64,000 bases of DNA. It comes from Alphaproteobacteria bacterium. GTDB lineage: Bacteria; Pseudomonadota; Alphaproteobacteria; Rickettsiales; UBA1997. Every line of letters begins with the position of its first letter. Positions within the stretch are counted from its first letter, which is position 1. The stretch spans positions 31,876 to 95,875 of the forward strand of contig JAGKWR010000012.1 in NCBI GenBank assembly GCA_021151765.1, in the 5' to 3' direction. The position numbers and the translations under genes are program-made. This document shows, piece after piece, positions 35,249 to 44,139 of this stretch. The notes beneath the pieces were generated by a model. It was not told where the DNA came from. It searched no databases and was given only the letters and a program-made list of their open reading frames with translations.

Positions 35249-35680
35249 TCATTTGTATTTGTGGTGAAGGCGAAAATTCCGCAGCCACAATTTCAAAATA
35301 TAAGTTATGAAAAACCGGTTCGTAAATTATTACGGGCCGGTTTTTTATTATCGAAAATTAGCAATTATAAATCTGATTTACGCTTTTATTTAGAAGAGCG
35401 CATCACTTCTATTTTATATTCTCAAGAACAGTTTTTCTGATAAGAAACAAATTTTGAACGCAAAGTAAAACACAACCTTGGGTAGAAATTTTTGTCAGCT
35501 CTTAAACTTCCGGTCGCTAGCAATATTTCTTATTAGCTTAAAAATATCACTGTGTTCGATTTCACCACGATTGAGCATTCACCACTTTAACCCGCTTCAC
35601 CACCGACTTTCGCCACGAGTCGTCGTAATCTGAAATGATTTCAAGTTGCTGCGGATCTATTAACTTCACCACAATTAAAA
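35249..35680. other. 432-bp intergenic region between metE and comM
   Basis: Beyond the metE terminator I see no convincing open frame, tRNA or repeat. The last 150 bp before comM are richer in C (several CACCAC and CGCC words) than the rest, possibly decayed coding sequence, but no protein similarity is evident. The comM promoter must lie here. Confidence 0.5.
35311..35346 (+). terminator. metE terminator
   Basis: A 15-bp stem (AAAACCGGTTCGTAA with TTACGGGCCGGTTTT, two G-U pairs), 4-nt loop and T run, 62 bp after the metE stop. Confidence 0.9.
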
Positions 35681-37126
35681 ATGGTCGCAAAAATCAAAAC
35701 TTTTTCCTTCAACGGCGTTGACGTTGTTGATGTAGATGTGCAAGTCAAAATTACGGACGGACACAATGCTCTTTTCACAATCGTTGGCCTGCCGGACAAA
35801 GCTGTTGGCGAATCGAAAGAACGTGTGCGTGCCGCGATTACTTCAACTGGTTTGGCCTGGTCTTATCAAAAAATCACCGTCAATTTAGCACCAGCCGATT
35901 TACAAAAAGAAGGTGGCCATTTTGATTTACCAATCGCCATAGGCATTTTGATTGAAATGGGCATTCTTGATCAAAGCGTGATTGATCGCTTTTTTATTTT
36001 AGGAGAATTGTCGCTAGACGGATCAATCAACAATATCAACGGCGTTATTTCAGCAGCGATCGGTGCCAATCAAAGAAATTGTGGAATAATTTGTCCGGCA
36101 ATAAATGGCCGAGAAGCCGCTTGGGCAGGAGATTTAGAAATTATTGCCGCACCTAATTTATTATCTTTAATCAATCATTTGAAAGGTCGTCAAAATTTAG
36201 CGCGACCACAAAATACTCAGATTTTAGAAACGCCAAATTATCCAGACTTAATCGACGTTAAAGGCCAAGAAAGTGCACGGCGCGCTCTAGAAATTGCTGC
36301 CGCGGGCGGTCACAATTTATTGATGGTTGGCCCTCCCGGAACCGGGAAATCAATGCTTGCTTCGCGCTTGGCAGGAATTTTACCGCCTCCAGATTTACAT
36401 GAAATTCTCGAAATTAACATGGTGCACAGCGTTAGCGGCAATATTTTGGATGGTAAATTAATCACTAGTCGACCTTATCGCAGCCCACATCATTCTTGCT
36501 CAATGCCTGCGATGATTGGTGGCGGCGTCAAAGCCAAACCAGGAGAAGTTTCACTGGCGCATTGCGGCATTTTATTTTTAGACGAACTTGCTGAATTTCC
36601 TCGCCAAGTTCTTGATTCACTGCGTCAACCGCTTGAAACCAGTGAGGTCAGCGTGGCACGTGTTAATGCTCGTATAAATTATCCAGCAAATTTCCAATTA
36701 ATCGCTGCTATGAATCCTTGCCGTTGTGGCCATCTGGGCGACGCCGCTCGTGAATGCAAAAAAGCGCCGCATTGTGGTGAAGATTATAAAAATAAAATTT
36801 CCGGCCCTTTGCTTGATCGTATCGACATCACAATAAACGTGTCGCAAGTTGATATTTTTGAAGAAATCTCGCAAGAGCGTGAAAATTCAGCAACTGTTCT
36901 AAATCGTGTAACCGCAGCTCGCGAATTGCAAAAACAACGCTACAAAGACGAAGCTTCAATGCAAAATAGCGCTAAACTAAATTCAAAAATTGATGGCAAA
37001 ACTTTGGAAAAAGTTACCGAACTTGACGAAGAATGTCGTAAAATTCTGAAAAAATCGGTGGAAAAAATGTCAACTTCAATGCGCGGAATCACCCGAATTT
37101 TACGAGTTGCTCGTACAATTGCTTAA
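35681..37126 (+). CDS. comM: ComM/YifB-family Mg-chelatase-like AAA+ ATPase, short C-terminus
   Basis: 481 residues. The N-terminal Lon-like ChlI domain is VVDVDVQVKITDGHNALFTIVGLPD onwards with PADLQKEGGHFDLPIAIGIL. The AAA+ core has Walker A GPPGTGKSMLASRLAGI, RPYRSPHHSCSMPAMIGGG, Walker B GILFLDELAEFPRQVLDSLR, and PCRCGHLGD with DRIDI. ComM is a helicase for branch migration during integration of transforming DNA. It stops at ITRILRVARTIA, where relatives continue for about 25 more residues (an ADLxGSxxIxxxHIxEAxxYR-like tail). Its 3' end overlaps the convergent hydrolase by 27 bp. Confidence 0.93.
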   Translation: MVAKIKTFSFNGVDVVDVDVQVKITDGHNALFTIVGLPDKAVGESKERVRAAITSTGLAWSYQKITVNLAPADLQKEGGHFDLPIAIGILIEMGILDQSVIDRFFILGELSLDGSINNINGVISAAIGANQRNCGIICPAINGREAAWAGDLEIIAAPNLLSLINHLKGRQNLARPQNTQILETPNYPDLIDVKGQESARRALEIAAAGGHNLLMVGPPGTGKSMLASRLAGILPPPDLHEILEINMVHSVSGNILDGKLITSRPYRSPHHSCSMPAMIGGGVKAKPGEVSLAHCGILFLDELAEFPRQVLDSLRQPLETSEVSVARVNARINYPANFQLIAAMNPCRCGHLGDAARECKKAPHCGEDYKNKISGPLLDRIDITINVSQVDIFEEISQERENSATVLNRVTAARELQKQRYKDEASMQNSAKLNSKIDGKTLEKVTELDEECRKILKKSVEKMSTSMRGITRILRVARTIA

Positions 37127-37783
37127 TTGTGGCGCGTGACCGCAATTTTTAAAAACTTCCAAACGAAAATTAACAATTCGTTCTTTGAAATATTCAGCTT
37201 GTGAAGAATGCACAATCATATCGCCCGCGCCTTGGAAAAACAAAGTGCGTGGCGTTTTTGAGAAATCTAAATCGAAACAAGAAAATCTTTTTAGCTCATC
37301 TAGCCAATAAATTAGTCCGTCAAAATTTTTATCATTAATGTCTAAATTACGGGCAATTTCGGAAGCGTGACGATCATTCATCGCCGTTAGAATCGAGAAT
37401 TGTTTCATCGTTTGACTTGGCGCTTTGATCAAATTAGCGCGGAATTCGGCAAAAGTATTTTGTGTCATCGCCGCCATAATTTTTTCTGATTTGACCATTT
37501 GAAATGGTGGAGCGATTAAAATCAAAAGTCGTGGAGTAATAATTTTACGCTCAATTAGACGCAAAGCCAACTGACCACCTAAACTCCAACCAATCAAAAT
37601 ATCTGGATTTAAATTTTGCGAAGCAACATCAGCAAAAAATTCTTCAACATCACGATACGAAGAGTAATCAAGCGACTGCGCTTGAGCAAAAAAAATGGGG
37701 TCGAAGTTCGATTCGTTAAAAATAAATTCTAACGAATCGAACTTCTGACCCCATCCTGAAAGACAGAGAATCTTTTTAGACAC
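37100..37783 (-). CDS. BioH-like alpha/beta hydrolase, short C-terminus
   Basis: 227 residues. LCLSGWGQKFDSLEFIF near the N-terminus, nucleophile elbow LIGWSLGGQLALRLIE (Ser at about 85), the acid near FFQGAGDMIVHSSQAEYF, and the catalytic His in FKNCGHAPQLSN. The layout is that of BioH-type carboxylesterases (pimeloyl-ACP methyl ester in biotin synthesis), though no biotin genes are near. The protein ends nine residues after the GHAP motif; relatives usually have a longer final helix. The tail reads antisense to the end of comM. Starts 2 bp after rpmE. Confidence 0.78.
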   Translation of the reverse strand: MSKKILCLSGWGQKFDSLEFIFNESNFDPIFFAQAQSLDYSSYRDVEEFFADVASQNLNPDILIGWSLGGQLALRLIERKIITPRLLILIAPPFQMVKSEKIMAAMTQNTFAEFRANLIKAPSQTMKQFSILTAMNDRHASEIARNLDINDKNFDGLIYWLDELKRFSCFDLDFSKTPRTLFFQGAGDMIVHSSQAEYFKERIVNFRLEVFKNCGHAPQLSNCTSNS

Positions 37784-37785
37784 AA

Positions 37786-38064
37786 CTATTTTTTGTCAGC
37801 AAAAACGTCAAAATTACCAAATTTGCTTTTGAATTTAGTAACTCTTTCGTCATTAGCGTTAACATAGCTTTGGCCTTTATCTTGCCATGCTGGGTGATTT
37901 TTTGGATCAACGTCCAATCTCAAAGTGTCACCTTCTTTACCCCAAGTTGTAAGAATTTGAAATTGAGTTTTTTTATCAGTCATCACAACATTTACCAAAT
38001 GTTGTTTTGGGTGCTTGTCGCCAGTAGTTTCAGGAGCAACAGCTTTGGTTTTAGCTTTAGACAT
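37786..38064 (-). CDS. rpmE: 50S ribosomal protein L31
   Basis: 92 residues. After a charged lead, KHPKQHLVNVVMTDKKTQFQ, TTWGKEGDTLRLDVDPKNHPAW and a C-terminal RVTKFKSKFGNFD match L31 of the type without the zinc-binding CxxC pair. It stabilises the intersubunit bridge. First gene of a minus-strand pair with the hydrolase, divergent from the M23 peptidase. Confidence 0.93.
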   Translation of the reverse strand: MSKAKTKAVAPETTGDKHPKQHLVNVVMTDKKTQFQILTTWGKEGDTLRLDVDPKNHPAWQDKGQSYVNANDERVTKFKSKFGNFDVFADKK

Positions 38065-38162
38065 TCTATACCTTGCTTAAATTTTTTTATGTGAAGGGAA
38101 TCAAAGGGCCGCGCATCCTAGGTTTGACTTTTTTTTAGTCAAGCACCGCTTCTAATAAAAAC

Positions 38163-38191
38163 TTGACATTCCTTCTTTTGGAAAAAATGAT
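38163..38191 (+). promoter_or_regulatory. Sigma-70-type promoter candidate for the M23 peptidase-bactofilin pair
   Basis: TTGACA at 38163-38168, 17-bp spacer, AATGAT at 38186-38191. A perfect -35 with a 4/6 match at -10, 122 bp before the peptidase ATG. Confidence 0.4.
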
Positions 38192-38313
38192 GTCACCTCA
38201 CTTAAAAAATTATAAAGAGATTGGTTGTAAATTAAACGTAACTTAAAAAACCCTGCCAACGATTCTATTAACTCCATAACCAGAATCTCAGATAGCAAAC
38301 CAACACCCATCAA

Positions 38314-39549
38314 ATGAACAGAAGTTATCTATTAAAGAAAAAAGCCCTATCAGTACTATCTAGCTTTGGCATAGTGCTGCTCAAAATTATTGTTAAAACT
38401 TACAGATTCATTTTCGCTAAAAGAACAATCCTATTCGTTACCAAAAAGAAAATCCGCAGCATCACGTTAGGTCCCATTGTACAAATATGTATCGTGCTAT
38501 TTTTTGCTTGGGTTTACAATATGTTCAACCAGTCAATTTATTACGGTGACATACTTGATGAAAAAGCCGAAGAAATAAAAAGACTGCAAGCTGCCAATAA
38601 TTATTTCCGCGAAGAATTTAACGAAACTAATGAAAAACTTCGCAAAATTAATGACTACCTAATTTCCGTCACTGGTAGCACGAATCATAAAGTTAGCGAC
38701 GAAGAAAAACCTAAATTAAAAACGCCGAAAAACGTAAAGGAAGATCAACTTTCAAATGATGATCAACACACATTAAATGAAATTCGTGATACAAATTACA
38801 TAATTGCTGATATTCATTCTTTTGCCCGCACTCGTATTAATAAGATTGAAAATGCTATAAGCCTGACTGGATTAAATTTGAAAACTGGCGCCAAATCTTC
38901 CAACAAAACCAGAAAAGAAATAGAAAAAGTAATATCTCTCAACAGCAAAAAAGAATTGCGTGGCAAACAAGGTGGTCCAATCGGAGAAGTTGATGCAATT
39001 GACGCTAATATTCCTTACTCGCAAGAAGATGCTTTAGAAAAACAGTTAGAAAAAGCCGAGTTTGTTAGCGATCTAGAACGTTTAAAAATATTGGAAAGAT
39101 TGGTTAAAGTTATGCCTTTCTCTCGACCAATGCGTAACTATTATATCTCGAGTGGTTTTGGAGGAAGAGTTGATCCAATCACTGGTTCTCACGCCTCTCA
39201 TAAAGGTCTAGACTTCGCAGGACCTGCTAATGAAAAAATTATCAGCCCTTCAAATGGTAAAGTAGTAATGGCTGGTCCTTTCAGCGGTTACGGCAATGCT
39301 ATTGTGATTGATCATGGTTTCGGTATCACAACGCGCTACGGACACTTAGCTTCGGTTAAAGTTCACGAAGGACAAATAGTTAAAAAAGGCGAAGTAATAG
39401 CAATTCAAGGTAACACTGGACGCAGCACAGGTTCACACTTACATTATGAAGTAAGATACAGAAATACTCCTCTAAATCCTAAAAAATTTATAGAAGCAGG
39501 AGATACTTTATTTAAAGACGTAAAAGCGGTAAAATATGTCAATAGCTAG
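38314..39549 (+). CDS. M23-family (LytM) metallopeptidase, membrane anchored
   Basis: 411 residues. Basic N-terminus, one membrane segment at about 49-69 (ITLGPIVQICIVLFFAWVY), coiled coil at about 85-125, a charged linker, then the LytM domain from about 280: YISSGFGGRVDPITGSHASHKGLDFAG with HxxxD zinc ligands and GSHLHYEVRYRN with the HxH motif. All catalytic residues are present, so it should be an active peptidoglycan endopeptidase acting in the periplasm. It overlaps the bactofilin gene by 14 bp; M23 peptidase and bactofilin pairs set cell shape in several bacteria. Confidence 0.94.
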   Translation: MNRSYLLKKKALSVLSSFGIVLLKIIVKTYRFIFAKRTILFVTKKKIRSITLGPIVQICIVLFFAWVYNMFNQSIYYGDILDEKAEEIKRLQAANNYFREEFNETNEKLRKINDYLISVTGSTNHKVSDEEKPKLKTPKNVKEDQLSNDDQHTLNEIRDTNYIIADIHSFARTRINKIENAISLTGLNLKTGAKSSNKTRKEIEKVISLNSKKELRGKQGGPIGEVDAIDANIPYSQEDALEKQLEKAEFVSDLERLKILERLVKVMPFSRPMRNYYISSGFGGRVDPITGSHASHKGLDFAGPANEKIISPSNGKVVMAGPFSGYGNAIVIDHGFGITTRYGHLASVKVHEGQIVKKGEVIAIQGNTGRSTGSHLHYEVRYRNTPLNPKKFIEAGDTLFKDVKAVKYVNS

Positions 39550-39964
39550 TGATATCAAATCTACATTCCTCAACATTACAAAAAACGAAAGCAACGAAGG
39601 TTCAATTCCAAAAAACTTAAGTCAAATTGCTCATAACTTTAAGTCCACACCAACCATCATCGCCAAAGATCTAAAAATTGAAGGCAATATTTTAGGAACT
39701 GGATCGCTGGAAATTGAAGGTAATATTCGCGGCATAATTCACGGTAACTCCGTGATATTACGTGAAGAAGGAGTAATCGAAGGTGAAGTTATTGCTGATT
39801 CTTTAAACATACGCGGACGCTTCAATGGTAATGTTCGCGCCAAGAATGTGAGCATTTCTAGCCGCGCAAAAATTACTGGCGTAATCGAATATGGCACCTT
39901 GTCTGTAGAAGATGGTGCCTACATTGATGGTCAATTCAAACAGCTCGAAAAAATCTCGAGCTAG
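39536..39964 (+). CDS. Bactofilin
   Basis: 142 residues. The bactofilin beta-helix (about residues 38-135) is seen in repeated short strands: KDLKIEGNILGTGSLEIEGN, IRGIIHGNSVILREEGVIEG, VIADSLNIRGRFNGNV, AKNVSISSRAKITGVIEYG, TLSVEDGAYIDGQF. It polymerises into filaments that position cell-wall enzymes, here probably the overlapping M23 peptidase. Its TAG stop and the convergent gltX stop share the CTAG at 39961-39964. Confidence 0.95.
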   Translation: MSIASDIKSTFLNITKNESNEGSIPKNLSQIAHNFKSTPTIIAKDLKIEGNILGTGSLEIEGNIRGIIHGNSVILREEGVIEGEVIADSLNIRGRFNGNVRAKNVSISSRAKITGVIEYGTLSVEDGAYIDGQFKQLEKISS

Positions 39965-41295
39965 TTTGCTAATCTTTTCAAAATCTCATCACGGCTGATG
40001 AAATTTACTAAAAATTTCAATTCTGGCCCGTGCTCAAAACCAGTCAAACTCAAGCGGATTGGCATAAATAATTCCTTACCTTTGCGTGTTGTATTCGCTT
40101 TGATTTTATCGAGCCAAATTTGCCAGCAGTTAATGTCAGAAGTATCTTGCGGCAATAGAGAAGCGGCGAGTTGTAAGAATTCTTTGTCTTCATTTTTATT
40201 GGCGTAACGAAACTCTTTTTTACAAATTTCCCACCAAACTTTTAGCTCACTCAAAAAAACGATATTTTGCTTCATGCAATCAAAAAATGGCGCTTCAATT
40301 TCACCTAGACCGATCTTATCCAAAGATGCTTTAACGTCAGATAAATCGCACTTTTGCAACAATTTTTGGTTAATGTTTGTCAACTCAGAAATGTCATAGT
40401 TAGTTGCAGATTTCGAAAATTTCGAAAACGAAAATTCCGCAACTAATTCATCGAAATTTTTGTGAATTTTCAAGCCATCTGAAGTACCAATTTGCGCCAA
40501 TAAATTAATCACCGACATCGCTTCATAACCTTCAGCGCGCAAAGATTTTACATCAAAACCACCTTCACGTTTAGAAATTTTACCTTCCGACGCTTTCACC
40601 AAAGCTAAATGCGAAAAATCCGGCGCTTTAACGCCCAAAGCTTCAAAAATTTGAATCTGAATTGCTGTATTGGTGATATGATCTTCGCCGCGGATAATAT
40701 CAGTTACATTGTAGTCAACGTCGTCAACTACGGAACAGAAAGTATAAGTCGGCACACCATTATCACGCACCAAAACCGGATCAGAGAAATGACGACCTTC
40801 GTAAGTAATTTTGCCTTTAATTTTATCTTCCCAAGAAGTGATTTTATCTTCGAGTAAGAAGCGATAATGCGGCTTTAAACCTTGAGCTCGTAAGTTCGCT
40901 TTTTGCTCTTCTGTAAGTTGTAAAGAAGCACGATTGTAAATTGGAGTGATGCCCGACGCAATTTGCGCTTTTCTTTGCAAATTCAATTCTTCCGGCGTTT
41001 CGTAGCATTCATAAAGTCTGCCCGCGGCAATTAATTGGTTTTTCGCTTCTTCATAGCGATCAAGACGATCTGATTCTTTAAACAGCAAATCATACTTCAA
41101 ACCAAGCCAGTCCATATCGACTAAAATCATATCACGATATTCGTCGCGCACTCTTTCGACGTCAGTGTCATCAAGACGCAGGAAAAATTTTCCGCCAACT
41201 TTTTTTGCGTAAAGATAATTGATGATTGCAGCACGAATATTACCAACGTGCAAAAAACCGGTAGGAGAAGGCGCGAAGCGACAAATTTTAGTCAT
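39961..41295 (-). CDS. gltX: Glutamyl-tRNA synthetase
   Basis: 444 residues. Class I synthetase with the HIGH-like RFAPSPTGFLHVGNIRAAI, FFLRLDDTDVERVRDEY, GEDHITNTAIQIQIFEAL, and KMSKS-like SEGKISKREGGFDV. It charges tRNA-Glu; alphaproteobacteria often carry two GltX paralogues, one of which may also charge tRNA-Gln for later amidation. It ends the ugd-dusB-nadE-zinc ribbon-gltX run, starting 9 bp after the zinc ribbon gene. Confidence 0.96.
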   Translation of the reverse strand: MTKICRFAPSPTGFLHVGNIRAAIINYLYAKKVGGKFFLRLDDTDVERVRDEYRDMILVDMDWLGLKYDLLFKESDRLDRYEEAKNQLIAAGRLYECYETPEELNLQRKAQIASGITPIYNRASLQLTEEQKANLRAQGLKPHYRFLLEDKITSWEDKIKGKITYEGRHFSDPVLVRDNGVPTYTFCSVVDDVDYNVTDIIRGEDHITNTAIQIQIFEALGVKAPDFSHLALVKASEGKISKREGGFDVKSLRAEGYEAMSVINLLAQIGTSDGLKIHKNFDELVAEFSFSKFSKSATNYDISELTNINQKLLQKCDLSDVKASLDKIGLGEIEAPFFDCMKQNIVFLSELKVWWEICKKEFRYANKNEDKEFLQLAASLLPQDTSDINCWQIWLDKIKANTTRKGKELFMPIRLSLTGFEHGPELKFLVNFISRDEILKRLAN

Positions 41296-41304
41296 TACAG
41301 AGAT

Positions 41305-41550
41305 TTAATTATGTTTCTTGATTGGTCGTAAAAATTCACGATTTTGAGGAGTATCAGGCAAAATAAAATCACTTCCGCAATAGTCACATTTTTTCTTCAT
41401 TTTATATTTTTTGCGACTGCGCGGCATTGGCAACATCAGCAGTAAAAATATTATGAATTTAAAAATTGTTTTGCCGATGCTGTTTTTCACCAGATCTTGT
41501 GTATCTTCAAAGCTGTGTAAACAATCGCCGCAAATCAATTTTTCTGACAT
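41305..41550 (-). CDS. Small zinc-ribbon membrane protein
   Basis: 81 residues, family not recognised. CGDC at residues 8-11 and CDYCGSDF at about 55-62 give two CxxC knuckles of a zinc ribbon, split by a hydrophobic segment IFKFIIFLLLMLPMP and a basic stretch. Its ATG overlaps the nadE stop region at 41550, so it is translationally coupled to nadE and followed by gltX after 9 bp. Confidence 0.7.
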   Translation of the reverse strand: MSEKLICGDCLHSFEDTQDLVKNSIGKTIFKFIIFLLLMLPMPRSRKKYKMKKKCDYCGSDFILPDTPQNREFLRPIKKHN

Positions 41551-43160
41551 TATTTGGTGAATTTATTGGTTATTGGATAACGGCGATCTTTGTCAAAAGA
41601 CATTTCCGAAACTCGCGGCCCCATGCAAGATTGGCGGCGTTTATATTCACTTTGATAAAAAAGTTTGGCGACTTTTTGCACTAAATCTGCGGCAAAACCT
41701 GCGTTAATTATTTGCGCAACTGATTGCTGCTCATCAATGAGCTTCGCTAAAATTTGATCCAGAATCGCATAATCCGGCAGCGAGTCGCTATCTTTTTGAT
41801 TTGGTCGTAATTCCGCAGTTGGCGCTTTTTGTATAATATTTTGCGGAATTGCCGCACAATTTTTAGCTAATTCGTAAACTTCTGTTTTGTATAAATCTTT
41901 AATCGGATTGAACGCGCCGCACATGTCGCCGTAAAGCGTGGCATAACCTGTTGCTAATTCTGATTTATTGCCGGTTGAAAGCAAAAGTGCTCCCGTTGTG
42001 TTGGAAATTGTCATCAAAATGTTGCCGCGCAAACGTGACTGCAAATTTTCTTTCGCCAAATCAGAAATATCATCAATCGTCATCAACATTGCGCTGAAAG
42101 GCATTTCGATTGAAATGACTTCCAATTTTACACCTAAGTTTTGTGCACATTGCACCGCATCATTCATCGATTCATCAGAATTAAAACGACTTGGTAAAGC
42201 GTAAAGCGTAACATTTTGCGCGCCCAAAGCATCAACGGCGATAGCGGCAACCAAAGCGGAATCAATGCCGCCAGACATTCCCAAAATAACTTGCGAGAAA
42301 CCATTTTTTAAAACGTAATCTTGCAATCCCAAAACACAGGCTTGGTAATTACGATTCGCTTTAGAAGTGAGAGCAAAATTATGATTATTGGGAATTGTAA
42401 TTTCGCCGGATTTGGCAATTTCTACAACCGCAGAATCTTGGGTAAATTCTTGCATTTGCAGCACAATTTCACCCGCCGCATTCATCACAAAAGAAGATCC
42501 GTCAAACACCACAGAATCTTGGGCGCCAACTTGATTTACGTAAACCAAATTTTTGTTTAAAGTTTTGGCAAAATTGCCAATCACTTTTTGACGTAATTCA
42601 TGCTTATTTTTACTATACGGCGAGGCGTTGAGCGAGATGATTAAATCAAAAACTTGTTCCCCAAGTAAGTATAAATTTTTTGCGTCCCATTGATCTTCGC
42701 AAATCAACACTGCCAAAGTTTGGCCACGAAATTCAAAAGTGGAAACACGATCAGAATTTTCAAAATAACGCTTCTCATCAAAAACGCTGTAATTCGGCAA
42801 AGTTTTTTTATGAATCAGCTGTTTTACTTCACCTTTTTCAAGCAAAATCGCCGAGTTACGTAAAACTTTTTGGTTCTTACGCCCTAAATCATAAATCGGT
42901 GCGCTCAATAGAATCGCTGTTTCCGAGCTTTTTGTTAACAATAAAATGTCGCGAATTTTATCTTCGATTTCATCAATAAAATATTCTTTTTGCAGCAAAT
43001 CTTCGCACAGATATCCGCTGACAATCATTTCAGGGAAGACCACCAAATCACATTGGGCGTCGCTGGCTTTTTTGAATTCAGCAATAATTTTTTCACAGTT
43101 GCCTGCCAAATCACCGACCGTGGGGTTTATTTGGGCAAGTTGAATTTTTAATTTTGACAT
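41550..43160 (-). CDS. nadE: Glutamine-dependent NAD+ synthetase
   Basis: 536 residues, two domains. N-terminal nitrilase-like amidase with FPEMIVSGYL (Glu), HKKTLPNYSVFDEKRYF (Lys) and AVLICEDQWDA (Cys) releases ammonia from glutamine. The C-terminal synthetase has the PP-loop LGMSGGIDSALVAAIAVDAL near residue 290, SNTTGALLLSTGNKSELATGY and KAPTAELRPNQKDSDSLPDY. It makes NAD from deamido-NAD and ATP. It overlaps dusB by 13 bp and the zinc ribbon gene by one base. Confidence 0.97.
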   Translation of the reverse strand: MSKLKIQLAQINPTVGDLAGNCEKIIAEFKKASDAQCDLVVFPEMIVSGYLCEDLLQKEYFIDEIEDKIRDILLLTKSSETAILLSAPIYDLGRKNQKVLRNSAILLEKGEVKQLIHKKTLPNYSVFDEKRYFENSDRVSTFEFRGQTLAVLICEDQWDAKNLYLLGEQVFDLIISLNASPYSKNKHELRQKVIGNFAKTLNKNLVYVNQVGAQDSVVFDGSSFVMNAAGEIVLQMQEFTQDSAVVEIAKSGEITIPNNHNFALTSKANRNYQACVLGLQDYVLKNGFSQVILGMSGGIDSALVAAIAVDALGAQNVTLYALPSRFNSDESMNDAVQCAQNLGVKLEVISIEMPFSAMLMTIDDISDLAKENLQSRLRGNILMTISNTTGALLLSTGNKSELATGYATLYGDMCGAFNPIKDLYKTEVYELAKNCAAIPQNIIQKAPTAELRPNQKDSDSLPDYAILDQILAKLIDEQQSVAQIINAGFAADLVQKVAKLFYQSEYKRRQSCMGPRVSEMSFDKDRRYPITNKFTK

Positions 43161-44122
43161 GCGTTGTCGTAGAATCTTTCAATCTCAGCACGAACATTGT
43201 CAGCGCCTTGAGTTGTGTTAATTTTAGCGCGAAATTCCGACGAAGATTTAATGCCGGCGCTATACCAGCCAATATGTTTGCGTGCAAGAGGAATCGCGGT
43301 TTGCTCGCCGTAATGATCAATCATTTCATTGAAGTGATTAAGAATGATTTTTTTCTGTTCAGCAATTGAAGGAGTAGCGATTGGTTGTTCACCTTTCAAT
43401 TCCGCAGCAACTTGAGCAATCAACCACGGCTTGCCGTAAACCGCGCGGCCAATCATCACACCATCAGCTTTTGAAAGCTCTAACGCACTTTTGGCATCTT
43501 GCGAATTTTTGATATCGCCGTTGGCGATGATGGGAATTTTCACCGCTTCTTTGGTGCGCGAAATCAACTCCCAATTAGCGTTACCGTTGTACATTTGACA
43601 ACGTGTGCGACCGTGAACTGTCAACATTTGAATGCCGACATTTTCTGCTTTTTTGGCTAAACTCGGCGCGTTGAGATTTTCATAATTCCAACCCAAACGC
43701 ATTTTCATTGTTACCGGAATTTTCACCGCTTTAACCACCGCTTCCATGATGCGTGTTGCCAAATCTTCATCTTTCATCAAAGCGCTCCCGGCGAAACCGT
43801 TCACTACTTTTTTCACCGGACAACCGAAATTTATGTCGATAACGTCAGCGCCCAAATCTTCATTTAAACGCGCTGCTTCGGCCATAACTGCAGGTTCACA
43901 GCCAGCAAGTTGCACAGAAAGCGGATAAACATTGGGATCTTTTTGACATTTTTTGAGCGATTCGCGCGTTTGCAAAATCATGGCTCGCGACGCAATCATT
44001 TCTGAAATCAAAAGTGGCGCGCCGAAAGATTTTACCAAACGACGGAAAGGCAAATCAGTAACGCCCGACATCGGCGCCAGCAATACATTGTCTTGAAGTT
44101 GAATATTTCCGATTTTGATCAT
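43148..44122 (-). CDS. dusB: tRNA-dihydrouridine synthase
   Basis: 324 residues; an FMN enzyme reducing uridines in tRNA D-loops. LAPMSGVTDLPFRRLVKSFG at the N-terminus, IDINFGCPVKKVVNGFAGSAL with the catalytic cysteine, MLTVHGRTRCQMYNGNANW, PIIANGDIKNSQDA and GVMIGRAVYGKPWLIAQV. In proteobacteria the DusB type is the ancestral enzyme. Between ugd and nadE in one run. Confidence 0.94.
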   Translation of the reverse strand: MIKIGNIQLQDNVLLAPMSGVTDLPFRRLVKSFGAPLLISEMIASRAMILQTRESLKKCQKDPNVYPLSVQLAGCEPAVMAEAARLNEDLGADVIDINFGCPVKKVVNGFAGSALMKDEDLATRIMEAVVKAVKIPVTMKMRLGWNYENLNAPSLAKKAENVGIQMLTVHGRTRCQMYNGNANWELISRTKEAVKIPIIANGDIKNSQDAKSALELSKADGVMIGRAVYGKPWLIAQVAAELKGEQPIATPSIAEQKKIILNHFNEMIDHYGEQTAIPLARKHIGWYSAGIKSSSEFRAKINTTQGADNVRAEIERFYDNACQN

Positions 44123-44139
44123 GATAAAATTTGAATGAA

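Noticed and set aside
35249..35680. Hidden gene or tRNA between metE and comM
   Set aside because: No cloverleaf or sustained frame with a plausible start was found.
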